From Alkalihalobacterium alkalinitrilicum (GTDB taxonomy: Bacteria > Bacillota > Bacilli > Bacillales > Bacillaceae_F): a stretch of DNA of 64,000 nt. The translations under genes were made by a program, and so were the position numbers. Of the stretch, positions 35,440 to 44,286 are shown in pieces; positions within the stretch are counted from its first letter, which is position 1, and each line of letters begins with the position of its first letter. The notes beneath the pieces were generated by a model. That model made no database searches. It was given only the letters and a program-made list of their open reading frames with translations, and had not been told where the DNA came from. The stretch covers positions 4,819,070 to 4,883,069 of the forward strand of contig NZ_KV917368.1 of assembly GCF_002019605.1 (NCBI RefSeq), given 5' to 3'.

Positions 35440-36621
35440 TTATTTAACAATTGCTTTTCCTTGTTTTCCTTGTGGTACATCTGGAAGTTCATTAACAGAG
35501 ATGACTTTATCTGTTTTCTTAGATGGTTTATTCCAGTATTGTTCGTTACCTGGAAGATCATCAAACCAAGCTGCTTCTTTCGGACAGTCCAGTACCATAA
35601 ATTTACCATATTCATTATCACGAGATTGGTGATATTTTAAATAGGCTTTTCCATTTTCGATCGCTAGTATTTCAATTTTACCAGATGTATGACTCATTGA
35701 AAGGCGAACTCGTTTTCCTAATCCAGACGTGCGAGCTTTTGCCCCTTCCACGATATTATACACTTCTTCTAACGAAAGAACGAAATCTTTGTTACCTGCA
35801 ACTGGGCGATTGACGAAGAAATAGTACGGTGTAACACCAGCCCAAGATAGTTTATCAAGAAGTTCTCCTAAAACGACAGGATCGTCATTAATCCCTCTTA
35901 AAACTGGGGTTTGGTTAACTACGATTGCACCAGCTTCATGAAGGGCTTGGAAACCTTTTCTTGCTTCATCAGTAATTTCTACTGGATGGTTAATATGTGC
36001 CATAATGTAAATTCGTTTTTCAGATGTTGAGTATTCACGAATTAAGTTTAGCAACTCTTCATCTTCATAGATTCGCATTGGGTTAAATACTGGTAGCTTA
36101 GAACCAATACGGATAATTTTTACGTGATCAATCGCACGTAGACGATCGAGAATATAGCGAAGTTTCTTTGTTGCAAGAATTAATGGATCTCCACCAGTAA
36201 GAAGAACATTATTAATCTCTGGAGTGTTCGCAATGTATTCTAAACCAGGATCAACATCAGACATTGCTTCTTTTACATCGTTACGGAACAAGCGTTTTCG
36301 GAAACAATAACGACAATAAGCACCACACACTTCAGAACAGATAAGAAGTGCAGTTGTTTTATATTTGTGCTGACAACCAGGAACCGCATAGTTGGTGTCT
36401 TCATCGGAAGCATCCCAGCGCCCATACTCTTCTAATTCATTTTCATTAGGTATGACCAATTTCCGTATAGGATCGTTCGGATTATCCCAATCAATTAAGC
36501 TTAAATAATATTCGTTTACTCTGAAAACAAATTTATCGGTAATTTGCTTGAGTTTTTCCCGCTCTGCTTTAGGGATCTGCTCAAGTTTATCAATGTTCAT
36601 AATATATTTTGGCTGAGCCAC
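35440..36621 (-). CDS. kamA: Lysine 2,3-aminomutase
   Basis: Radical SAM/PLP enzyme converting L-lysine to L-beta-lysine, about 393 aa. The 4Fe-4S motif CGAYCRYC lies near residue 100, followed by the characteristic RKRLF, GGDPLI and RIGSKLPVFNP, with HINHPVEIT and GLGKRVRLSMSHTSGK downstream. The GTG at 36621 is placed 9 nt after GGAGG; a GTG at 36630 touches the ribosome binding site. In Bacillus, kamA (yodO) starts a lysine-degradation operon, whereas in halophiles it feeds N-acetyl-beta-lysine osmolyte synthesis; no ablB-like acetyltransferase is next to it here, so the purpose is open. Confidence 0.93.
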   Translation of the reverse strand: MAQPKYIMNIDKLEQIPKAEREKLKQITDKFVFRVNEYYLSLIDWDNPNDPIRKLVIPNENELEEYGRWDASDEDTNYAVPGCQHKYKTTALLICSEVCGAYCRYCFRKRLFRNDVKEAMSDVDPGLEYIANTPEINNVLLTGGDPLILATKKLRYILDRLRAIDHVKIIRIGSKLPVFNPMRIYEDEELLNLIREYSTSEKRIYIMAHINHPVEITDEARKGFQALHEAGAIVVNQTPVLRGINDDPVVLGELLDKLSWAGVTPYYFFVNRPVAGNKDFVLSLEEVYNIVEGAKARTSGLGKRVRLSMSHTSGKIEILAIENGKAYLKYHQSRDNEYGKFMVLDCPKEAAWFDDLPGNEQYWNKPSKKTDKVISVNELPDVPQGKQGKAIVK

Positions 36622-36978
36622 AACTATCACCCTCCATTTTCGTAGTCTTTAATATTATAACAAGATTAGTAGAATATCGTCAAAAAAGAAAGAAATCATT
36701 ACTTTTTTTATATTTTTTGAAGTTTTTACTTCAAATTTATTCGAAATTGAGTAGAAATACGACGATAGCTTTATGCGTTAGATGATATTTTAATAACATT
36801 CTATGTAAAATGCTAGACGTTGAAATAGGCGTAGGTAACAGACTAATTATAGGAAAAAGAGTATGTGTTGAATGTAATTTTTCATATGATATATAAAAAT
36901 GAAATATTACCTTCATTTAGTGAGGTGTATGAGAATACTCATGTGATGAAGAAATATTTTAATAATGGGGGATCAAAA
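36622..36978. other. Gene-free divergent region between kamA and the aminotransferase gene
   Basis: An AT-rich stretch that must hold both divergent promoters. The aminotransferase frame stays open upstream to 36865, but that extension lacks a ribosome binding site and family similarity. No riboswitch, strong dyad or small gene is visible. Confidence 0.5.
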
Positions 36979-38382
36979 GTGGCTTTACGAAAGAGTGAAC
37001 ACCCAATCATCGAGTTAATGAAAAGAACGAAAGGGTCTTTAGTTTTTAATGAACAGGCAAAAGAAGTAATGCCTGGGGGTGTGACAGCCAATATAAAATA
37101 CTTTGCTCCGTATCCGATTGTTATGAAAAAGGGGAAAGGGGCGTATTTGACAGATATTGATAATAATCAATATATTGACTACCTGTTATCATATGGGGCA
37201 TTGATGCTCGGTCACGGACATCCAAAAATACAACAAGCAGTTGAAGAACAACTGCACAACAATGGAACTTGTTTATTTGGTACACCGCACCCACTAGAGT
37301 ACGAATTAGGAAAAAAAATTCAACATTATTATCCAAGTATGGAGTTGTTAAGGTATACCAATTCAGGTACAGAAGCGACGTTATTATCGCTTCGTATTGC
37401 AGCTGCGTATACAGGCAAGTATAAAGTTGCGAAGTTTGAAGGTCATTATCATGGTGGATTTGATCAAATGTTGCTAAGTGTAAATCCGCCTGTATCAGAA
37501 GCAGGTCCAATAGAGAAGCCCCTTCCAGTCATCGAGTCTAAAGGGATTAATGATTACTATCAAAAACATACAATCATTTTACCATTTAATGACCTTGAGA
37601 GTTGTGAAGCGATTTTGAGAGAAAAACACGAGGAAATAGGAGCAGTAATAATTGAGCCTGTCCAAGGAGGGTTTATCCCAGCGGAACAGGAATTTATGGA
37701 TGGACTACGAAAGGTCACAAAAGAACTTAATATACTATTCATTTTTGATGAAGTAAAAACAGGGTTTAGAGTAGGACTAGGTGGAGCACAAGCCCTTTAC
37801 AACATCAAACCAGACTTAACTACATTAGGAAAAGTAATTGGAGGCGGTTATCCAATTGGTGTTATCGGTGGAAAAAAAGAAGTTATGGAGATAACGGCTC
37901 CAAGTGTTGCATCCGATGTATTTGACAACAGCCAGAGCAATACTTCTTCAGCAAAAGATGTTCTTTTTCATAGTGGTACTTATAATGGTCATCCGACGAT
38001 ATTAGCAGCTGGTCTTGCAACGATAAATGTATTAGAGAGAGAGATCTCTCATGTTCTTCATGTAACGGATCAATTAAAAAAGCGACTAGAAAAGCTGTTC
38101 TCCTATTATGATATACCGATGAAAGCGATTGGCGTTGGTTCAATCTTTAGTGTAGTATTAACTAGTAAAGAGAAAATACGAAACTATCGAGACCTTCAAG
38201 AAGCCGACCTCATGACAAGAAAAGAAATAGACTTATATTTATTGAGTGAAGGCATTTATACGAAGCCGCTTAATCGATATAGTTTATCTACTGCACATAC
38301 TATGATAGAAGTAGATCAAACGGTAGCGGCATATGAACGAGTTTTGAAAAAAATGTATGGGGGTCCCGTCATCAAAGGGTGA
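36979..38382 (+). CDS. Class III aminotransferase, glutamate-1-semialdehyde aminomutase-like
   Basis: PLP-dependent class III aminotransferase, 467 aa from the GTG at 36979, which has GGGGGA 6 nt upstream; the frame continues 38 codons further upstream without initiation signals. EVMPGGVTANIKYFAPYP, SYGALMLGHGHPKI, TNSGTEATLLSLRIA and FDEVKTGFR are the GSA-aminomutase group motifs; the Schiff-base Lys is in LGKVIGGG near residue 285. About 40 residues longer than HemL. It is followed at once by an RpiR regulator and lies opposite kamA. It likely transaminates an amino acid or amino-sugar semialdehyde rather than making haem precursor (inference from the neighbours). Confidence 0.87.
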   Translation: MALRKSEHPIIELMKRTKGSLVFNEQAKEVMPGGVTANIKYFAPYPIVMKKGKGAYLTDIDNNQYIDYLLSYGALMLGHGHPKIQQAVEEQLHNNGTCLFGTPHPLEYELGKKIQHYYPSMELLRYTNSGTEATLLSLRIAAAYTGKYKVAKFEGHYHGGFDQMLLSVNPPVSEAGPIEKPLPVIESKGINDYYQKHTIILPFNDLESCEAILREKHEEIGAVIIEPVQGGFIPAEQEFMDGLRKVTKELNILFIFDEVKTGFRVGLGGAQALYNIKPDLTTLGKVIGGGYPIGVIGGKKEVMEITAPSVASDVFDNSQSNTSSAKDVLFHSGTYNGHPTILAAGLATINVLEREISHVLHVTDQLKKRLEKLFSYYDIPMKAIGVGSIFSVVLTSKEKIRNYRDLQEADLMTRKEIDLYLLSEGIYTKPLNRYSLSTAHTMIEVDQTVAAYERVLKKMYGGPVIKG

Positions 38383-38387
38383 TTACG

Positions 38388-39242
38388 ATGCTACAAAGCG
38401 AAGTATATCAAAGGATTAGTGAAATGAAGAATAAGATGAGTAAATCGCAAATGAAAATTGCGAACTACCTCATTGAATATTCTGAAACAGCGCCATTTTT
38501 GACGGCTTCCAAATTAGCCAAAAATGCAGGAGTTGGAGAAGCAACTGTTATTCGATTTGCTGTCTTTTTAGATTATAAAGGATATCCAGACCTGCAAAGA
38601 CATTTACAGGATGCATTAAAGCGCAAATGGACATCAGCGGAAGTGTTTGCAAGAACAACAGATGCAACGGATGTACCTGAAAATGCATTAAAGGAAGTTT
38701 TGTCTGACGATATTCAAAATATAAAAAGTACTTTACAGCAAATCAATCCTGACGTTTTTCAAGAGGCAGTCAATGAGATTATTTCAGCCAAACGGATTTA
38801 TATTGTAGCGTACCGAAGTGCAATGAGTTTAGGTATGTTTTTACAATTTTATTTAGATCTCGTGTTACAAAATACAGAAATGATTGATCAAGCTGATGGG
38901 GTATCCGAGCATCTATTAGACTTAACGGAAAACGACTTAGTGATTGGGTTTGGATTTGCACGATACACGAAGAGAACAGTAGAGGTATTAAAATATGCGA
39001 AGCACAAAGGTGCAAAAACTTTAGTGATCACGGATCATCTAATGTCTCCTCTAGTCCCGTTTGGCGATAAAAACTTACTAGCAGCTACAGAGATCAATTC
39101 ATTTATCGATTCCTTTTCCGCGCCATTAAGTCTTGTAAGCGCTCTAATTACAGCAGTTACTCGATCGGAACATATTAAAGTGGAAAAAAGGTTAGGTCAG
39201 TTAGAAGGGCTTTGGGAAAGTTTTGATGTGTTCACTGATTAA
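38388..39242 (+). CDS. MurR/RpiR-family transcriptional regulator
   Basis: Regulator with an N-terminal RpiR helix-turn-helix (residues 1-75, SQMKIANYLIEYSETAPFLTASKLAKNAGVGEATVIRFAVFL) and a C-terminal sugar-isomerase (SIS) domain that binds a small phosphorylated or amino ligand (residues 120-250). The ATG at 38388 follows AAGGGTG, which lies inside the end of the aminotransferase gene; a GTG at 38379 overlaps that stop region. Co-transcribed with the aminotransferase, it probably controls that operon and perhaps the convergent TRAP pair. Confidence 0.9.
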   Translation: MLQSEVYQRISEMKNKMSKSQMKIANYLIEYSETAPFLTASKLAKNAGVGEATVIRFAVFLDYKGYPDLQRHLQDALKRKWTSAEVFARTTDATDVPENALKEVLSDDIQNIKSTLQQINPDVFQEAVNEIISAKRIYIVAYRSAMSLGMFLQFYLDLVLQNTEMIDQADGVSEHLLDLTENDLVIGFGFARYTKRTVEVLKYAKHKGAKTLVITDHLMSPLVPFGDKNLLAATEINSFIDSFSAPLSLVSALITAVTRSEHIKVEKRLGQLEGLWESFDVFTD

Positions 39243-39244
39243 TA

Positions 39245-39322
39245 TGTGACCCACATCGTGTGGGCCTCAAATAACCATCAGTGGGGGAAGAGGTAAACCC
39301 CTGACTGATGGAGATTTCACTT
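39245..39322 (+). repeat. Repeat family 2, copy B (IS200/IS605 right-end-like hairpins)
   Basis: Two hairpins directly after the RpiR stop: CCCACA-TCG-TGTGGG (39250-39264) and CATCAGT...ACTGATG (39277-39283 with 39304-39310), ending GGAGATTTCACTTT. It is almost identical to the end of copy C at 58031-58108. It may also serve as terminator of the aminotransferase/RpiR operon. Confidence 0.65.
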
Positions 39323-39324
39323 TA

Positions 39325-39358
39325 TTATAAAAAGTAGGCTTAGAGAATTCTCTAAGCC
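39325..39358 (-). terminator. Terminator of the second TAXI TRAP operon
   Basis: A perfect 22-bp palindrome (39337-39358, arms GGCTTAGAG and CTCTAAGCC around AATT) lies 40 nt after the permease stop codon; on the minus strand TACTTTTTATAA follows. Confidence 0.75.
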
Positions 39359-39397
39359 ATTTGTAATGCTTTAAATACTACGAATTAATGTGGATTA

Positions 39398-41341
39398 TTA
39401 TGTGGCAACTTTTTGCCTGCGACTACGAAAAAGTTGAAGAATAGAAATACCGACGAATATGGCTAATCCTGATAATGATACGGAGATGTTTCCAGGATAG
39501 ATGAGTAATAAGCCGCTAATAAATAGCAAACCACGTTCGACTATGTTTGGTGATGTGATGTAATAGTTCATCATTGAAGCACTAACGGCTGTCATCCCAA
39601 CGAGTGCAGTAATTAAAGCAGGTGCTAGTGTAGCTAGTGTTGCTTCATGTAAAACAAGCACGGGGTTATACACGAAAGCATATGGGATAATAAAGGCCGC
39701 TATCGCTAATTTTAATGCAGTTACCCCTGCTTTCATTGGGTTTGCTCCTGCAATTCCTGCTCCTGCGTACGCAGCTAAACAAACGGGAGGTGTGATGTCC
39801 GCTACAATTCCAAAGTAAAACACAAACAAGTGCGCAGCAATAACAGGAATATCAAAAGCAATAAGGGCTGGTGCAGCCATAGAAGCAGTAACGACGTAAT
39901 TTGCTGTCGTTGGTAATCCCATACCGAGTAAAATACAAGCGATCATCGTAAACAACAGAAGTAAAAAGAAATTTCCACCAGCTAAATTCAATATCCCTCC
40001 TGCAATTTTTCCGCCTAGACCTGTTAAGACGACAATTCCGACGATAATCCCAGCTGAAGCACAAGCAGCGATTACAGGTAATGCGACTCTTGCCCCTTGT
40101 TCTAATGTTTGTAACATATTGCTTATCGTCATCCGAGTATCTTTTCGTAAAAAGCTTAACCCAAATGCAACGGCAATTGCCCATAAGGCTGCAAATGTTG
40201 GGGTATAGCCAAGATAAAGAAGAATGATGATTGTAAACAAAGGAAGCAATAGATCGAGACGCTTTACTATTCCTGATAAAGAAGGAAGCTCATTTTTAGG
40301 CAATCCACGTATTCCTTGTTTTTTTGCTTGAAAATGAGTGCCGATAAAAATTCCTGAAAAATAGAGGAGTGCAGGAATTAATGCAACTAAAATAATTTCG
40401 TTATAAGGAACTCCTGTATACTCCGCCATAATAAATGCGGCAGCTCCCATAATCGGGGGCATAATTTGACCACCTGTTGAGGCAGATGCTTCAGCCGCTG
40501 CAGCAAACTCAGGCTTAAAGCCTGCTCGTTTCATCATAGGAATGGTAAATGAACCTGAACCAACAGTATTTGCTACTGAACTTCCCGTCACCATCCCTTG
40601 AAGCGCACTAGCAGAAACGGCCGCTTTTGCAGTCCCACCCGTCATACGTCCTGTTAATCCAAATGCGAGATCATTAAAAAAGCGGGCAATTCCCGTTCCA
40701 GTTAAAATGACACCGAAAAATAAAAACAAATAAATAAATGTAGAGGAAATTTGTATTGGAATGCCAAATACAGCTTCTGTTGTATAAAACATTCTCGTCA
40801 TTAGTCGATCAAAATTAAATCCAGCATGTCCAAAGTGAGGAATTCCTTTTCCCCAAAGACCGTATGCTAGTGCGATAAGAGCAATTATGACGATCGGTAG
40901 ACCAACAGCTCGTCTTGTCCCTTCAAGTATTAATAAGACACCGAGAGTAGCCATGATGATATCCAATGTTGAAAAACCAAGGATAATGGTTTGCGTACTT
41001 GTTAACCTCGTATAATTAAAAATAATATAATAATGGGTTGCTAACGAAGTAAAGGCTAAAAGCACGTCATACCAAGGGACACCGTCTCTTTTTAAAAGGG
41101 ACCTTTTGAACGGATATAAAATAAAAATAAGTGAAAGTCCTGTTCCAAGATGTATAGCTCCTTGCATAATACGTGGCAATGGAACTGTAATAGCCGTATA
41201 TAAATGAAAAATGGTTAATGAACTTCCAATGATCGCAACAATCCATGCCCATTTCCCAATTTGGGATCGGTAGGCAGATTCTTTATCATACTTCTCCAAT
41301 AATTGTTTTGCACTAATATTTTGATCACTTTCATTACTCAA
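39398..41341 (-). CDS. TRAP transporter fused permease (4TM/12TM), second system
   Basis: Fused TAXI-type permease, 647 aa. ASALQGMVTGSSVANTVGSGSFTIPMMKRAGFKPE and ASTGGQIMPPIMGAAAFIMAEYTG match the first system closely, as does LGMGLPTTANYVVTASMAAPALI. It starts at TTG with AGGTGGTG about 7 nt upstream. It is 70 residues shorter than the copy at 22163, mainly in the C-terminal helices. It follows its TAXI receptor gene with a 109-nt gap holding a nested hairpin; no DUF1850 gene accompanies it. Confidence 0.92.
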   Translation of the reverse strand: MSNESDQNISAKQLLEKYDKESAYRSQIGKWAWIVAIIGSSLTIFHLYTAITVPLPRIMQGAIHLGTGLSLIFILYPFKRSLLKRDGVPWYDVLLAFTSLATHYYIIFNYTRLTSTQTIILGFSTLDIIMATLGVLLILEGTRRAVGLPIVIIALIALAYGLWGKGIPHFGHAGFNFDRLMTRMFYTTEAVFGIPIQISSTFIYLFLFFGVILTGTGIARFFNDLAFGLTGRMTGGTAKAAVSASALQGMVTGSSVANTVGSGSFTIPMMKRAGFKPEFAAAAEASASTGGQIMPPIMGAAAFIMAEYTGVPYNEIILVALIPALLYFSGIFIGTHFQAKKQGIRGLPKNELPSLSGIVKRLDLLLPLFTIIILLYLGYTPTFAALWAIAVAFGLSFLRKDTRMTISNMLQTLEQGARVALPVIAACASAGIIVGIVVLTGLGGKIAGGILNLAGGNFFLLLLFTMIACILLGMGLPTTANYVVTASMAAPALIAFDIPVIAAHLFVFYFGIVADITPPVCLAAYAGAGIAGANPMKAGVTALKLAIAAFIIPYAFVYNPVLVLHEATLATLAPALITALVGMTAVSASMMNYYITSPNIVERGLLFISGLLLIYPGNISVSLSGLAIFVGISILQLFRSRRQKVAT

Positions 41342-41369
41342 AAAAAATCACCACCTATAAGGGAAAAGA

Positions 41370-41437
41370 GGTTAACTCATGTTAGGGGCATATAAGCTAA
41401 TTATATGCCAGAAATTAATTGAATCTTTGAGTTAACC
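41370..41437 (-). other. Nested hairpin between TAXI and permease genes
   Basis: GGTTAACTCA (41370-41379) pairs perfectly with TGAGTTAACC (41428-41437) and encloses GGCATATAA (41387-41395) with TTATATGCC (41401-41409). There is no T tract after it on the minus strand, so it is more likely an RNA stability or partial-termination element that favours receptor over permease synthesis. Confidence 0.6.
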
Positions 41438-41450
41438 ACGTCTATTAGCT

Positions 41451-42446
41451 TTAGTCTTGAAGTCCGATTTCTCTAAAGTACATTTCGGCACCTGGATGCA
41501 ACGGAAGCAGCTCTGAACCATTTAAGAAGTTCTCTTGTGTCATAAAGCGTCTTGCTACGTCATGTGTCATCGTATCGATGTTTTCATATAACGCTTTTGT
41601 AATCTCGTAGCCTAATTCTTCACTGATTTGATTTGTTGAACCAACGAGTACGGCATAAGCTGTAATCGTATTAACAGGACCATCAAGGAAGTTATACGTA
41701 TCATCAGGAATTTCTAATGATCCATAACCACTATTTTCTTCAATATATTGTAATGCCTCGCCTTCAATTGGTAGAAGGACGATATTACGAGACCTGTTTA
41801 TCGATTCCATTTCACCGTATGGAAGTCCTAGCAATCCAAATGAAGCATCAACTGTACCGTCACCAATAGCATCTGCGGCAACACCAAAGCCTTCTTGTAA
41901 AGGTGTATAATCACCATCTTCGAGACCGTAAGCTTCAAGTATTAATTTTGCTGCAGACTGAGTAGCACTTCCTGGTGGACCAATAGCAACGCGTTTTCCT
42001 TCCAAGTCTGCAATTGAATTAATTCCTGCATCGGCCCGAGCGATAACTTGCATAACTTCAGGATAAATATGAGAAATAAAGCCGAAGTTTTCAATAGGAG
42101 TACCATCAAATTCACCTTGACCATTTAATGCATCAATCGCTGTTACATGTACGGTCATTCCTAATTGGAAATTTCCTTGTAAAATACTCGCTAAATTTTC
42201 AACAGATGCCCCCGATGCAATCGCACTTACGTCAAACCCTTCAGTATCTACATTGGCATTCATTACATTAGCGATCTCTTGCCCTAACGGATAATAAGTT
42301 CCACCTGTACTACCAGTGCCTAATTGAAGAGTCGTCATAAAGTTTTCGTCACCAGCTTGTCCGCCTCCATCCGTTCCACAAGCAGGTAGAATGAAACTTA
42401 TTACAAATAACACGAGTAGAAAAGGCATTAATTTTTTTCTCATCAT
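41451..42446 (-). CDS. TAXI-type TRAP solute-binding lipoprotein, second system
   Basis: TAXI receptor, 331 aa, lipobox LPAC with Cys at residue 23. LGTGSTGGTYYPLGQEIANVMNANV is the family opening, and SGASVENLASILQGNFQLGMTVHVTAIDAL follows. GGGGGAATTT precedes two adjacent ATG codons. It shares only moderate identity with the receptor at 20645, so the two probably bind different ligands. A complete insertion sequence sits 107 nt upstream of its start codon. Confidence 0.92.
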   Translation of the reverse strand: MMRKKLMPFLLVLFVISFILPACGTDGGGQAGDENFMTTLQLGTGSTGGTYYPLGQEIANVMNANVDTEGFDVSAIASGASVENLASILQGNFQLGMTVHVTAIDALNGQGEFDGTPIENFGFISHIYPEVMQVIARADAGINSIADLEGKRVAIGPPGSATQSAAKLILEAYGLEDGDYTPLQEGFGVAADAIGDGTVDASFGLLGLPYGEMESINRSRNIVLLPIEGEALQYIEENSGYGSLEIPDDTYNFLDGPVNTITAYAVLVGSTNQISEELGYEITKALYENIDTMTHDVARRFMTQENFLNGSELLPLHPGAEMYFREIGLQD

Positions 42447-42557
42447 AAATTCCCCCTTTTGTAAAATGTTTTCTTATATGATGACTTTGCTTATTTTTTA
42501 CAAAAAGGGTGACTTTTATCAAAGAAATTTACGAATGGAATAAAATATAATATTAGA

Positions 42558-44220
42558 CCTGAATTATTCATACTTCCTAGTTAATACATGAATGAAGACA
42601 ATACCAGATATTTTTCTGCTCTCTTGAAACTTATCAAGTTGATTTCGCTACTTAAGATGTGATTTTATATTAAATGCTTGAATATAATCAGTTTTTGGGC
42701 AGACTACTCCCTTGTTCTGACATTTAATTTTAAAAATAGGTATTAGGGTAGTTCACTCTAGCTTTAGCTTCTGAATTCGCTGAAGTACTTTCCAAAAGAA
42801 TTCTTGGTAGACGAAACTTGACGATAGTTTAAAGTAAAGGGACCGTCCTGACGTTACTAATTTACTAGCAACTTTAATACTTCGTGTTCGGATTGTATCA
42901 ATTTGCATGTTCTTTTGTTCTTCTGGAAAACAAAGAGTACGTAGCCAATTGGTTAGATTATAGGCTAACAGGCTCAACATCATCTTTACCTCGTTTACTT
43001 GGAAAGAATGACTATTCATTTTATCAAAACTAAAACCATTCTTGGTTTCTTTAATGTAGTTCTCCATCGTTCCCCTTTTTTGATAAGAAAGAACGATATC
43101 CTTGGGAGAAAAGACATCTACTAAATTAGTGACAAAGAACGAATGGCTGAAAATTAATTCACCAGCCGAGCGGACTGATTTTATAATCACTTTTCTAGGC
43201 TTAGCCCAAGATTTGGCTTGATAAATAGTTTCTTCATAATAGCATTCTGCCTTCGTAACATCGGAAGGTAGAGATGATGGAAGGAGTTCATCCGCGATTC
43301 GTTGCAAATTTGCATTGGATTTGAGCCGAATCACGTAATAAACCGATTCTTTTTCGCACAAATCATACAAAGCAGGTACGGCAAACCCACTATCCCCGCG
43401 AATAAATGATGTCGTCTCTGGGAATTTTTCGTTGTAATGTTCAATGAGAGGTTGTATAAATTCCACAACACCATTAGAGGTATAGACATTCCCAGGTCGT
43501 AGCTTGGCTTTAAGGAAATCGCCTGTTACTCCGTCAAAGGCAACTAATGGATGGAAACCAACAGTTCCATAATGAGCATTGTAAGCTGCAGCTTCTTGAT
43601 CTCCATAGGTATCTGAATGCGTTGAATCCAAGTCAAAAATGAGTGATTTAGACTCTCTAAATTGATGAACTTTGTCAATCAGTTCTTGGTTGGCTTGATT
43701 TAACTGTTCGATAGATTGGTTATCGAAACGTCTAAAGAAACGAGATAGGCTAGGCTGCGAAGCTAGCGCATCAGTACCGATGATTCGAGTAAATACAGGA
43801 TCTTTCGTCAATTGATCCGCTGCATCATCTTCGGTATAACCCGCAATGATTTGATAAATCTTTTGACGAAGTAAGTTTTCATTCGAATGAACGTAGTAAC
43901 GTCTGTTGTCTTTCAGGTTTAAAAACTGTGCCAATGTAGAAGAAAAACCTACCTTTTCATCGAATTCTCTAAAAAGGAATTCGCCAGTATCGGACGAGAG
44001 TTCTCCTCCATCATTAGATAATTTAATTTGACGATTGAAATCTAGTGTTAATTGCGGTAAAGTAGCCATTATAAGAATCCTTTCTGGTGGTTATTAGTCG
44101 CATTTTAACCTTATCAGAAATGGGTTCTTTTTTCATTTTTCAAGTGAAAAACTATTTAACAAAAAAACTTATTAGATAGGCATTAATGGCCAATTAATGA
44201 TTTTCTATGAATAATTCAGG
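42558..44220 (-). mobile_element. Complete IS1380-family insertion sequence
   Basis: A 1663-bp element bounded by perfect 15-bp terminal inverted repeats, CCTGAATTATTCATA (42558-42572) and TATGAATAATTCAGG (44206-44220), flanked by a 5-bp direct repeat TTAGA (42553-42557 and 44221-44225), the target duplication. It holds one intact transposase gene. Intact ends, duplication and reading frame point to a recent, possibly still mobile, insertion upstream of the second TAXI operon. Confidence 0.92.
42753..44069 (-). CDS. IS1380-family transposase
   Basis: DDE transposase, 438 aa. The N-terminal LTLDFNRQIKLSNDGGELSSDTGEFL region is typical of IS1380 transposases. The catalytic triad can be placed at FDLDSTHSD (Asp), FIRGDSGFA (Asp) and YQKRGTMENYIKETKNGF (Glu, within the YREK-like helix). 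Full length, no internal stop. It lies inside the element at 42558-44220, about 150 nt from the left inner end of its inverted repeat. It catalyses cut-and-paste transposition of the element. Confidence 0.93.
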   Translation of the reverse strand: MATLPQLTLDFNRQIKLSNDGGELSSDTGEFLFREFDEKVGFSSTLAQFLNLKDNRRYYVHSNENLLRQKIYQIIAGYTEDDAADQLTKDPVFTRIIGTDALASQPSLSRFFRRFDNQSIEQLNQANQELIDKVHQFRESKSLIFDLDSTHSDTYGDQEAAAYNAHYGTVGFHPLVAFDGVTGDFLKAKLRPGNVYTSNGVVEFIQPLIEHYNEKFPETTSFIRGDSGFAVPALYDLCEKESVYYVIRLKSNANLQRIADELLPSSLPSDVTKAECYYEETIYQAKSWAKPRKVIIKSVRSAGELIFSHSFFVTNLVDVFSPKDIVLSYQKRGTMENYIKETKNGFSFDKMNSHSFQVNEVKMMLSLLAYNLTNWLRTLCFPEEQKNMQIDTIRTRSIKVASKLVTSGRSLYFKLSSSFVYQEFFWKVLQRIQKLKLE

Positions 44221-44244
44221 TTAGAGATTTGCCTCGTTAAATTA

Positions 44245-44280
44245 GATCAAAAAAAGCTGACTCCTCGAAGTCAGCTTTCA
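44245..44280 (-). terminator. Terminator of the GerMN lipoprotein gene
   Basis: AAAGCTGACT (44253-44262) and AGTCAGCTTT (44269-44278), a perfect 10-bp stem with a 6-nt loop, followed on the minus strand by seven T residues. It lies 9 nt after the stop codon. Confidence 0.88.
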
Positions 44281-44286
44281 ACGCTA

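Noticed and set aside
36865-36978. N-terminal extension of the class III aminotransferase
   Set aside because: No ribosome binding site and no similarity to the family; GGGGGA sits correctly before the GTG at 36979.
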